DNA from: Hermodice carunculata
Lineage: Eukaryota > Annelida > Polychaeta > Eunicida > Amphinomidae
DNA: 64,000 nucleotides
NCBI GenBank assembly: GCA_964020975.1
Contig: OZ026615.1
Coordinates: 80,300,403-80,364,402 of the forward strand
Direction: 5' to 3'
In this document: positions 12,901 through 22,775 of the stretch, piece after piece
Numbering within the stretch: position 1 is the stretch's first letter
How the letters are laid out: every line of letters begins with the position of its first letter
Position numbers and translations under genes: made by a program
The notes under the pieces: generated by a model
What the model was told of the DNA's origin: nothing
Database searches by the model: none
The model's input: the letters and a program-made list of their open reading frames with translations, nothing else

Positions 12901-13234
12901 TTGCAAATCTTCAAATAGAATAGCTTATTATGACCATTTCCTCTGGAGATGTTTTATGCCTGTTTAGGTCTCCGGAGCTGGTAACAACAGTTATTTTATT
13001 CATGTAGGTTTCCTTCTTGTGAACCAAAAAAAAAAAAAAAAAAGAGTCATTAATCTCATCTTGTAGCAGTGTTATTACATGTACTGGTAAGGACGTAAAT
13101 AATTGTGACAATCGGTTGTCTTGCAGAACCAACATGATCTGCATTTAATTTGCTCGAGGTTTTGTAATTTTGACAGGGGAACTTGTGCACTCATCATGCT
13201 CATCAGGTCCTGTTTCTGTTTTGTGTCATTGCAG
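9920..13234 (+). other. GALNT7-like intron D-E
   Basis: A 3.3-kb intron with homopolymer runs (C-rich at 12544-12556, A-rich at 13026-13043). No coding exon, known transposon ends or RNA gene recognised. Confidence 0.7.
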
Positions 13235-13372
13235 GCAACAGGGGCAATATATAACCAGGACAGACAGCAGTGTGTAGAAGCAGATGCTGCAGACTATAAA
13301 CTAGAATTCCAAGCCTGTAATCCCTCCAAAACTACCCAGCAGTGGGAGATAAAACAAGTGAGGACTTGGTAG
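13235..13372 (+). CDS. GALNT7: GALNT7-like exon E (terminal, lectin third repeat and stop)
   Basis: The last coding exon: 138 nt, phase 0, 46 codons including TAG at 13370-13372, after acceptor ttgtgtcattgcag. It begins ATGAIYNQDRQQCVEAD and contains CNPSKTTQQWEIKQV, which aligns with the vertebrate GALNT7 end (SNCDSSKTTQKWEMNNI). QQW is the QxW signature of the gamma lectin repeat. Together the five exons give 235 residues, the expected size from the catalytic WQCGG motif to the C-terminus, so this end of the gene looks complete and functional. Confidence 0.9.
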   Translation, partial: ATGAIYNQDRQQCVEADAADYKLEFQACNPSKTTQQWEIKQVRTW

Positions 13373-13510
13373 TACAAGGTTTGCCTATAGTAGGGTGTAT
13401 AACATAGTGCAAGCATGTTGAACACATCGCCATTACAAGGAAAACCAATATCACCAAGATGCATTGAGTCCAGCTGGTACATCACAGCTATAGACATGGA
13501 TAATTTATTT

Positions 13511-13516
13511 AATAAA
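13511..13516 (+). terminator. Candidate polyadenylation signal for the GALNT7-like gene
   Basis: AATAAA 139 nt downstream of the stop codon. Other matches lie farther on (for example near 15107 and 15224), so the true 3' end is not decided by sequence alone. Confidence 0.4.
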
Positions 13517-14616
13517 TCTGGCAAGAGTTTGTGATCGCATAGTTCAGATAGAATAGCTTGCCGAGCATTCGTGCAGGAGAAACAGTGCATTTGTAAATCT
13601 TCCTCACAAGCAATAAGAACATGGGTCACCTTGTATTATTGTGATTCCAAAATGCAATTGCAGATGTATAAACCAAATGGAGAGGGAGGAACTGGATGCA
13701 CGGCTGTTTTTACGTTCCACTTTGTTAAGTCTGTGATAAGCCACATGGCTCCTTTCCATGGTTTGTGGCTGTACATCTGCTAAATATTATCTGCTAACAG
13801 TTCAAGGAGAGGATAAAGTGGTGAACTGTGTCGCATCCACATGTATCCCTAAAACAGTAAATGAGGAAGACTAAACCAACTGCACTACACATTTACATAT
13901 TAATGTACCTGCTTTTAACAACAATGGCACTTGTTGTGGAAACCCACATCCATGACAGACCACTCTTGTCTTGAAAGAGTATTTTGACAAATATTTTGCA
14001 CACTAAGTGATTTTTACATTATGCATACCTCATTTGAGGGGTCACAATTTTGTCATCTGTAGAAGGGTTGTCAACCCAGGTTTTACTGTACGAACAGACA
14101 CACCTTTATAAAAAAAAAATTGGTAGCTGTCACTACATGTGCACACACAATTTTATATGAAATATGTGATAACTGTTGCTGCATGTGAATCAGCTGTGAA
14201 ATGAACAGAGCTCGCAGTTTATAGTTTAGGCCTATTCAGCAGCTTTCTTGTGGTTTATTGTGAAATTGTAAATTGATCAAGGAACAGTTAGATGGCAACT
14301 AGGAAAATAAGATGTGTGTTCAATTTCTTGTTTGTCAGATGGAGGTCTAATGCGCACCACAGTCTGAGTGGATCATACACTCTGAATTCTCACATTATCT
14401 TTTGATTTTAAATTGCAATTTTATTAGAAAATAATAGGGCAACGGTCTAACCAGGGCAGGCAAAGGGAATTACAGATAAAAACAAATCATATGCAAGCAC
14501 ATTATGCCATAGTAATACCATAAGCTTCAGCTTCAGATTATCTGTCATCAACGAAAGTACACTTGACAGTCCTTAGTTTTAAGTGCCCTAATGTACCCTT
14601 TTTTGTGTATGTATAT
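13517..14616. other. Presumed 3' UTR / intergenic sequence
   Basis: AT-rich unique-looking DNA between the GALNT7-like stop and the TA microsatellite. No gene, RNA or transposon recognised. Confidence 0.5.
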
Positions 14617-14890
<274 letters not shown>

Positions 14891-14893
<3 letters not shown>

Positions 14894-15849
14894 AAGGTAA
14901 GTATATTAACGAAGATCTGGTCTGAAACTTTTTCAATTACATGCTCAGAATGCTTCCACATGATGAAGCTGTTGTCAATGTGTGATTTTGTTGATATTGA
15001 GTATTAGTAATGTGCAGTGCAGTGTGTATATTTACACATGTAAGGTTTCTGCATGTGTATATTATACCAGATACCAAGAGTTACTTCTGAGAAAAAACTT
15101 TCTGCAATAAATATGAATCCTTGTTTTAGGTGATATGTGCTTTTACATTTGGTCTGATTATTTTTTTTGGTGATATAGTGGCATAAATCATTGGTCTCTT
15201 TACACACCAAGTATGATGGAAATAAAATTTGTTCATTATGTAGGTTTTGCCCATGTGCACCCTCTGGTGGCCACGGGATGTTACCAAAGCTGTGAGAAAA
15301 GCTACATACTTTATTTTCATCAATCTGAATTGAAGCTGGTACTTTTTACTGATTCTGTTTCTGGTTCCCAACATGTTATGCTGGTTAGTTTGATGCATGT
15401 TGTATAAATATTGGTGTTTAAGGGTAAATTAAATTGTTCACTCAGCAGGGTGTATATATTAGAGCTTCAAGACTCTTATCACTGTGTTTGCGTGCACAGT
15501 GCAGGACAGTACTGTACAGTATAGTATAGTATAGTGTAGACATGCACTTTATGTGCTGTACAGTCTGTGCCACTTCATAAGGAAACTTAGGATAAAATGG
15601 CCATTGTACCATGTATCTTGAGCCACAAGGATTATCGGGATGGTGTATGAGTGAGAAAACAGTACCAGTAGTTGTGGTGCAAGGGTAAAGAGTAACAGTA
15701 TATTTCTGGTTTTCGAAGCTGTGTGGATGGTGACTACCAATAGCTTGTTTGTGACCAAGAGGCAGCTTAATCTGAAATCATTTTTCGATTTCAAGTGTTG
15801 ACCAGGTAGGTAATCTAGGAATACTATAGTTGAACCAAGGATGAAGATA
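14891..15849. other. Unassigned intergenic sequence
   Basis: Contains a short AGTAT repeat near 15519-15536. No supported gene or repeat family. Confidence 0.5.
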
Positions 15850-16232
15850 GGGGCCATGTCACTTGTCATGTTTATAGCATTTGATGTTATGGGGTGAACG
15901 GGCCATCACCTATTGACGTTAATTTGCTGAAAGCGTAACAAAGAATATGAAAGTTAGAAAAAAAATCAGAAAACGAAGCGAGTTCCAGGTCGACCTATAT
16001 TGCAGTATACTCACAAAATAAGCCTACTGATGTTGTCACATTACCATCCCTATATAGTCCTAATGTTACTGGCACATTTATAGAATCTATTTGACTGAGC
16101 TTTCATATCATTAGCTTATAGATATATTCCAACTGTGTCTTTGAAACTGGAATAGGGTTTCTTATTCTGTACTTTTAAGAAAACAATGTGAATGAATATT
16201 ACAAAGAGGTTTTAAGAGAATAATTAAACTCT

Positions 16233-16301
16233 AGTCAACAGGTTTCCTTGGTGCACTCTGAGCACTAAGCATCCTGCGTGTGCCTAAGAAAACTGTTGAT
16301 T
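16233..16301 (+). ncRNA. Hairpin 1, pre-miRNA-like (candidate)
   Basis: A stem of about 24 nt per arm. AGTCAACAG pairs with CTGTTGATT at the base, and TTTCCTTGGTGCAC pairs with GTGTGCCTAAGAAA with few mismatches and G-U pairs. The loop is about 20 nt around TCTGAGCACTAAGCATCC. A related hairpin lies 400 bases downstream; the sequence around the two is not similar. Shape and size fit a miRNA precursor or a structured piece of the transposon. No known miRNA was recognised and expression is unknown. Confidence 0.4.
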
Positions 16302-16633
16302 AATATATATATTGGCAATTTAAGGGTTAAAAACAGTAGACACTTCATAAACACACTTTGACAAGTATTTCCAACATTTATTTGTTTCATTCTAGCCAGA
16401 ATAAATGGTTGTGGACTTGTTCATTTTATGCATTCCACACACAAGCCAAGATTTCAAAGAGGTGTGTCATATCATAACTGAAAATCGTATCTCGTTTGCT
16501 CCTATAAGCGACTTTAGTAGTCAAGATGGCTTATATCCATGAGATAATTTGATATTCAAATTCTATGTGGAAAGACCTTTCATTCAAGTACCAGCACGCC
16601 TAGTCTAAATTCAGTTTCAGAAATCATGGTCTC

Positions 16634-16700
16634 AGTCAACAGCTTTTCTCGTCGCACTTTGCGCGCAATGCACATAGTGTCCTAGGGCAAGCTGTTGACT
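16634..16700 (+). ncRNA. Hairpin 2, paralogue of hairpin 1 (candidate)
   Basis: AGTCAACAGCTTT pairs with AAGCTGTTGACT, continuing through CTCGTCGCACTTTG against CATAGTGTCCTAGGG with several G-U pairs. Relative to hairpin 1 some stem positions change on both arms (for example the tenth pair is C-G here and a G/A mismatch there, and the base pair G-C replaces G-U). The similarity is confined to the hairpin, suggesting selection on structure or a small mobile unit. Confidence 0.4.
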
Positions 16701-17383
16701 CCATTCAAAATGAACAAGAAATATCTCTAATTTGTTCTTGTGGATAAACTATGAATAAGGTTGTTCTTTCTTGGAAAGCTTAAGATATTTAGATTAAAGT
16801 CTGCTAAGACCCCCTCTTACGCCCTATCTTTATAGTGCAGAGAGACTTATTTTTATCATAATTGTGTAGGCCTACACAGACTACCTTTGCCAATAAATGT
16901 TTATATGGCCAGCTGAAAATTTATGCATTAAAGTTGTGTCATGGTTTTGAATGACTCTTTGCTATCCTGGTACCCACATTCATATTTTTTGGTAGGCTCA
17001 CTTATTGTCAGTTAAAGCATGCCTACATGCCCAACCTTTGCTCTCTGGTTAGGCCAGAGACAAAACCCACCATCGCATAATATAGATAGGTGGTGAAAAG
17101 TCGCTCAATATAAGTAAGTAAACAATGATTATTAGAGTAAATATATAAACTCTATGTCAGGCTTCATGATAAATAGGCCTAATAGCAAGTTGAATAGGAG
17201 AAGACCAGTCCTAGGCCTGTGTTATAATAGATCAACCATAATGGTCTAGAGCAGACTCGTGATGCACAAGGAAAAGATCAGTTGCTTGTCACAGGGGTTC
17301 ACTTTTGACGTTGAGGGGAGGGAGGGGGTCAAATAATGTTAAATGCCGTTAATATGGTTAAGTCTGACAAGTGACATGGCCCC

Positions 17384-18682
17384 TTATTTTGATGATGCAC
17401 TCAAAAGACTGTAAGCTATGTATATGGACAGTGCAGCAAGTGTAAAATGTGATTTAACAAGACCTATAGTTTCCAAAAGCCACAAAACTTTAAGTTATTA
17501 ATGTAGTTTTACATGGATTTTTTTCCACCAAGTATACGAACATGTACATATAAATGTGGCATTGAAAGAAGTCACAGAACTATAAATGTACATGTGCCAG
17601 GGTTCATACACTTCAACATTAATCGATGCAAAAGACCTTGGATATGTTCTTCATTTGTTTTCAATCTATTTCAAGATTGGAAAAGGTGATGTAGACACAG
17701 ACCTAATTCCTGAAAAGAGATGTCTGTTGTTCAAAGCCCGTTATTATTTATTTGGATGCCATTGATTACATTGTCAGTGTAAATCAGATTTGCGAATACA
17801 GGTAAAAGTTGTATCTCCAAACTACATACATACACACACATGGTCTACAGGTCAAAAGGTGCATACTTGTTTGTAAAGGTTTTTGAAAAGTAAAGATTGT
17901 TATGTGGCCCTGGCAGTGGTCATGTGCACTTGCAATGATGCAATTTCCACCTAGGAAAATCATACATTGAATGATAGGGTCTTTTTGTTTATACCTGAGA
18001 TCAGATTGATTTTTTTCTTATATTTTTTTAATGTGGTGTTGAATAGACTTCCATCATTGTTATAGTATTAGCTCTCTACCTCTTATTGTTGCAAGACCTG
18101 CTTACATAAGTGCAAATAGTAAATTAATAATGATTCATATAATACTAAATCTTTTTTTCTTTGTCTGGTCATCATATTATTAATATTATGATGTAAACAG
18201 GTTCAAGCAAAAGGGGAAGTAATGTACAAAAGTGCATTTTTTCTGAATAAAAAAAAATCACAAATTTGAAGAATTAAAGAAATCATGATTGGATCATCTC
18301 TAATTTACACTTTCCATTTGATGTTTCACCACAACTTTCAGGTCACAAATGTGTGTTCCATGACCTGATAATGGGTTGAATGCCTGGGAATGAAGCAGGT
18401 ATCATTGATACATTAAGCATATCCAGCAAGTAAATTGTGATTTTGAAGTGACTGGCACTTTATCCAGATATAAAGTGCTATAAACTGTGTTGTTGGCTTA
18501 GTAATCAGCATAGAAATTTGAGTCTCATTTGAATATGTTATCTTAATGATTATAAGTTTCATGTTAACACAGATATAATGAAGCCAGCAAAAGTGGTCAC
18601 CAATATTTCTGCCAATGGTCTTCAGTTTCCCCAGCTGAGCTTAGCTTAGCTTTTGTCACTTTTCAATTGTCACCTGCCCATA
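17384..18682. other. Unassigned intergenic sequence
   Basis: AT-rich; no gene, RNA or transposon end recognised. Confidence 0.5.
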
Positions 18683-19075
18683 ATTAACATTTTCAACTTC
18701 TTTCTCAAATAACAGTTTTGGCATATGTATGTTAAATTCAGTGGTGATGTACCTTGGGTAGTTCTGTACCAACTCTGTTCAAATGGTCATGCTCCAATGA
18801 TTTTTGGAAAATCAATTAGCCAATTAGACCTTAACCTATGTAGCAGGTGGCGCTGCAATATTTTGACTCATCTGAAAATGCTAGTCTGTCTGTCATCATT
18901 CATCAACAATTCTCTTCTCTGTTAAGCTATCGGCCAGATTCAATTCCACAGGTGGATATACATCTTGGATGCATCTTACCAATTTTGTTCAAATGGTTAC
19001 ACTCCAGTGATTTTTACCTCAGTTGACTTGTCAGTCAGTCAGCTGAGATTATAGGATGGTCTGTTGTCCATCAGC
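18683..19075 (-). repeat. Fragments of the CTCAGCTGAC repeat family
   Basis: Reverse-orientation pieces of the 540-bp unit found at 42-46 kb: 'ttcaaatggtcatgctccaatgattttt' (18779-18806) and a second partial unit (18900-19013). A diverged terminal hairpin, CTCAGTTGACTTGTC...CAGCTGAG, follows near 19017-19055. At least two truncated copies are joined. Confidence 0.6.
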
Positions 19076-19144
19076 CATTTATGTACTTATGTTTACCAAC
19101 TACTGACAGAAAAAAATGACTGTAATTTAAAAGACATTTGTCTG

Positions 19145-19190
19145 TGCACAATTCACGGTTTCCAAAATCTTTTTAAACTCATAACAGGAA
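19145..19190. repeat. Left 46-bp target-site duplication of the Penelope-like element
   Basis: Starts TGCACAATTCACGG and ends AACAGGAA. It is identical over 46 bases to 30970-31015. The two copies exactly bracket the Penelope-like element and are the host target duplicated on insertion. Perfect identity over this length points to a recent insertion. Confidence 0.9.
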
Positions 19191-19944
19191 TAGTACGTTG
19201 TTCTACATGTATATGTACAGGTGTCCCCAAGTGGGGGAAACTGAATATCCATGTATCACTAGAGCCGTCAAACCCTGAGAATGGGGGATGGGGGTCTGTG
19301 CATAGGGTGCTACTTTAGGCTATCTGGTTCAGGCCTTTAGGGGTAAGGGTGCCTAGAGTTTTGATCCAGGAGCTTTCTCTAATTTTAAGAAGGTTGTTGT
19401 CTATTGACTTGATGTGTGGTGTTGTAATGACCTGTTCTATTGGGAGAACTCTAAGGTCTTCTATGATGTTGTGTCCAGGTAGGTTGAAGTGTTGCCCAAT
19501 TGATGTATGGTGCTTATTACGGATGGTGGAAAGGTGTTGGGACAGTCTGTTGGCTAGGGGTTGTGCTGTTTGGCCTACATATTGGATTTGGCATTTGACA
19601 CAGTTGATGAGGTAGATGACATGTGAGGACCTACAGGACAGGTGTTTTTGGATACAAAAGGTCCTTGGGGAATGTGTCGCCTCTCTGCAAATATTTGCAG
19701 GTATGGCAAAGGGGGTATCTCTCACAGGGCTGAACTCCTGGGGGTGGATTAAGTGTTTCTGGAACACCATTGGGGGTGGTTTGGGATTTTGTGGGGGTGA
19801 GTGCTGCTTTGACCAAAAATTCTTTAAGGTTTTTTGGTCTTCTATAAGCTATCATGGGGTAATCTCTATAGAGGGGGGACAAGAGTGGATTAGAGAGGAA
19901 GTGCTTTTCCCATAGATCCTTGAGATTTTTATGGAGATGCTGGA
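19191..19944 (-). repeat. PLE pseudo-LTR, downstream copy
   Basis: Matches 30098-30865 nearly base for base apart from scattered substitutions and one short length difference. It comprises the endonuclease part of the coding region and the 3' tail. Direct repeats of the 3' part at both ends are typical of PLE insertions made from tandem templates. Confidence 0.9.
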
Positions 19945-21020
19945 GGTTCGGGTGGTAAGGGAGGACTAAGACTGGTTTGGGGATAGTAGCCTTTTTGCCT
20001 TTCTGTGTTAATTAAGGTCTGCTCTCTGGGAAGTTTCTTGGCTTTGTCAAACTGTGGTCTGATGTCAGCCTGGGAATAGCCTCGTTGACAGAATGCTGTG
20101 TCTAAGGAACTGAGCTCTTGTTCGAATATGTGTGGGTCGGTGATGATGCGACGGTAACGGAGGGCTTGGCTGTAAGGGAGGGCATTTTTGGTATGGGGGG
20201 GATGGCATGAGGATTTATGGAGGAATTGTTGGCGGTCAGTAGGTTTTTTGTACAATTTGGTGTGTAATTTTCCATGTTGTATGTAAACTAGCGTGTCTAG
20301 GAACGGGATTTCCGAAGAGGAAAAATTTAATTCAAATTTGATGGACTTGTGGGATAGGTTGAGAAGGGAATGGAACTTTTGTAGCATGTTTGAATTGTGC
20401 GGCCAGATGAAAAAGAGGTCATCAATGTATCTATGGAGGAAAAGGGGTTTAGGGCCAGGAATGTCTGCCATGGTTTTTTGTAACAACTTATGGACATAAA
20501 TGTTCGCATAGTTGACGGCAAATTTCGCTCCCATGGCCGTGCCACAGGTCTGTAGGTACTGTTTACCATTGAATGTTTAGTTATTTTTGGTGAGGATGAG
20601 CTTTATGAGATCCGAGAGAACTGCAGGGGGGAGGGGGGGTTGATTAGTGTTGTTGGGTATGTGTTGTGAGTGATCTGAATAAAATTCAGTGACCAGTTCT
20701 ATGCCTTCTGTGTGTGGGATGTTTGTATATAATGAAGAAATGTCCATAGTGCAAAGTAAAAAGCCATGGTCTGGAGGCTGGAAATTGGAAAGTTTATTGA
20801 GAAAGGTGGTTGTGTCTTTGAGGAGGTCCAGTACAAATTGAACAATTTGTCCTAAATGGAAATCAACCAGTTCATTGATTCTGCTGGTGGGGCCATCACA
20901 ATTTGAGACAATGGGTCTGCCTGGTTTCTGTGGGCCTGGTTTGTGTAGTTTGGGTAGGTGATAAAAGATAGGCGTGCGAGGTAGGAAAGATGTGAGGTAT
21001 TTAAAAGTGTCTGGAGTAAT
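19315..21020 (-). pseudogene. PLE reverse transcriptase (C-terminal half) and GIY-YIG endonuclease
   Basis: Minus-strand frames show RT motifs MDISSLYTNIPHTEG (about 20725-20755), the catalytic LHRYIDDLFFIW (about 20405-20440) and the thumb motif FLDTLVY. A cysteine-containing linker and a GIY-YIG nuclease core (VIYLINCVKCQIQYVGQT; H-FNLPGH; E in PIEQV) follow. The protein copies PLE RNA and nicks target DNA. It is the more damaged of the two endonuclease copies in this element. The upstream half of RT lies across the Helentron-type insertion. Confidence 0.85.
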
Positions 21021-22775
21021 TATGTCTCCCGGTGGAAGCCGGGGGACATATTGGTTTAGTGCCCGTTTCTTCCGCTTCTTCTTCTTCTTGTTGTTGTTGT
21101 TGTTGTTGTTGTTGAGGTTCTTCAACACTTGGTTTCCGTGCGATAAGTCTTGAAGGACTTGACAGAATTTGATGAAACTTGGTAGGATTATGTATCTAGG
21201 CAAGACCTAGGCTGGGATTGTATTTGGGTAACCTTGACCTAATTTTCAAGGTCACAGGGTCACTTATGTGAAATTGGTTTCCGTTCGATAAGTCATGAAG
21301 AACTTGATGGAATTTGATGAAACTTGGTAGGCTTATGTATCTAGGCAAGACCTAGGTTGGGATTGTATTTGGATGACCTTGAGCGAATTTTCAAGGTCAC
21401 AGGGTCACTTAAATGAAATTGGTTTCCGTTCGATAAGTCTTGAAGAACTTGATGGAATTTGATGAAACTTGGTAGGATTATGTATCTAGGCAAGACCTAG
21501 GTTGGGATTGTATTTGGATGACCTTGAGCGAATTTTCAAGGTCACAGGGTCACTTAAATGAAATTGGTTTCCGTGTGATAAGTCATGAAGAACTTGACAG
21601 AATTTGATGAAACGTGGTAGGATTATGTATCTAGGCAAGACCTAGGTTGGGATTGTATTTGGGTAACCTTGACCTAATTTTCAAGGTCACAGGGTCACTT
21701 AAATAAAATTGGTTTCCATGCGATAAGTCATGAAGAACTTGATGGAATTTGATGAAACTTGGTAGGCTTTTGTATCTATTCAAGACCTAGGTTGGGATTG
21801 TATTTGGATGACCTTGAGGATTTTCAAGGTCACAGGGTCACTTAAATGAAAATGGTTTCCATGCAATAAGTCTTGTAGAACTTGATGGAATTTGATGAAA
21901 CTTGGTAGGCTTATGTATCTAGGCAAGACCTAGGTTGGGATTGTATTTGGATGACCTTGAACGAATTTTGAAGGTCACAGGGTCACTAAAATGAAATTGG
22001 TTTCCGTTCGATAAGTCTTGAAGAACTTGATGGAATTTGATGAAACTTGGTAGGATTATGTATCTAGGCAAGACCTAGGCGGGGATTGTATTTGGATGAC
22101 TTTGAGGGAATTCTCAAGGTCACAGGGTCACTTATGTGAAATTGGTTTCCATTTGATAAGTCATGAAGAACTTGATGGAATTTGATGAAACTTGGCAGGA
22201 TTATGTATCTAGGAAAGACCTAGGTGGGGATTGTATTTTGATGACCTTGAGGGAATTCTCAAGGTCACAGGGTCACTTATGTAAAATTGGTTTCAGTGCG
22301 ATAAGTCTTGAAGAACTTGATGGAATTTGATGAAACTTGGTAGGCTTATGTATCTTGGCAAGACCTACGTTGGAATTGTATTTGGATCACCTTGAGCGAA
22401 TTCTCAAGGTCACAGGGTCACTTTTGTGAAATTGGTTTCCGTTCGATAAGTCATGAAGAACAGGATGAAATTTGATGAAACTTGGTAGGATTATGTATCA
22501 AGGTAAGACCAAGGTTGGGAATGTATTTGGGTAACCTTGACGTAATTTTCAAGGTCACAGGGTCATTTATGTGAAATTGGTTTCTCCGCAATAAGTCTTG
22601 AAGAACTTGATGAAAATTGCTAGAGTAATGTATCTAGGTGAGAGCTAAAATAGCATTGTAATTTTCAAGCAAACTTGGTCAATTGTAATTTGTTATCACC
22701 TGTAGCTTATTCAGAGACGTAAGTGTTCCACCGGGAGACATTTGATTTTCTGTTGGAAAATCAGTCTGTTCTAGT
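21021..22775 (+). mobile_element. Helentron-type non-autonomous element, copy 2, inside the PLE RT region
   Basis: Starts TATGTCTCCCGGTGG with a palindrome (TCTCCCGG/CCGGGGGA). A CTT/GTT microsatellite (21070-21116) follows, then about ten repeats of about 145 bp (21125-22600). The end has the inverted start sequence CCACCGGGAGACAT (22730-22743), a 7-bp hairpin GATTTTC-tgttg-GAAAATC and CTAGT. The 14-base start and its exact complement near the end are the subterminal inverted repeats of this group. Insertion is between two T residues without duplication, as known for Helentrons. No coding capacity; must be mobilised in trans. It is younger than the PLE. Confidence 0.9.
21125..22600 (+). repeat. 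Ten tandem 145-bp monomers with paired nuclear-receptor half-sites
   Basis: Each monomer runs 'ggtttccgttcgataagtc..gaacttgatg..atgaaacttggtagg..atgtatctaggcaagacctagg' and then TGACCTTGA-spacer-TCAAGGTCACAGGGTCA. TCAAGGTCA matches the extended half-site bound by estrogen-related and SF-1/FTZ-F1-type nuclear receptors. Two inverted copies plus a GGGTCA occur per unit, so the array holds about 20 such sites. Monomers differ by a few percent. Confidence 0.9.

Larger units (their letters stand above)
15850..17383. mobile_element. 1.53-kb terminal-inverted-repeat element
   Basis: GGGGCCATGTCACTTGTCA at 15850-15868 is the exact reverse complement of 17365-17383, a perfect 19-bp inverted repeat at the two ends of a 1534-base segment. 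No transposase frame is visible, so it would be a non-autonomous DNA transposon. A target-site duplication is not clear (ata on the left, tta on the right). The interior is AT-rich and holds the two related hairpins listed separately. Confidence 0.65.

Noticed and set aside
19191-19314. Hammerhead in the PLE 3' tail, where it might be expected
   Set aside because: No CTGANGA core on either strand of the tail. The candidate is upstream of the ORF instead.
21125-22600. CRISPR-like regular repeats
   Set aside because: Units are contiguous 145-bp monomers without unique spacers, inside a transposable element in a eukaryotic genome.
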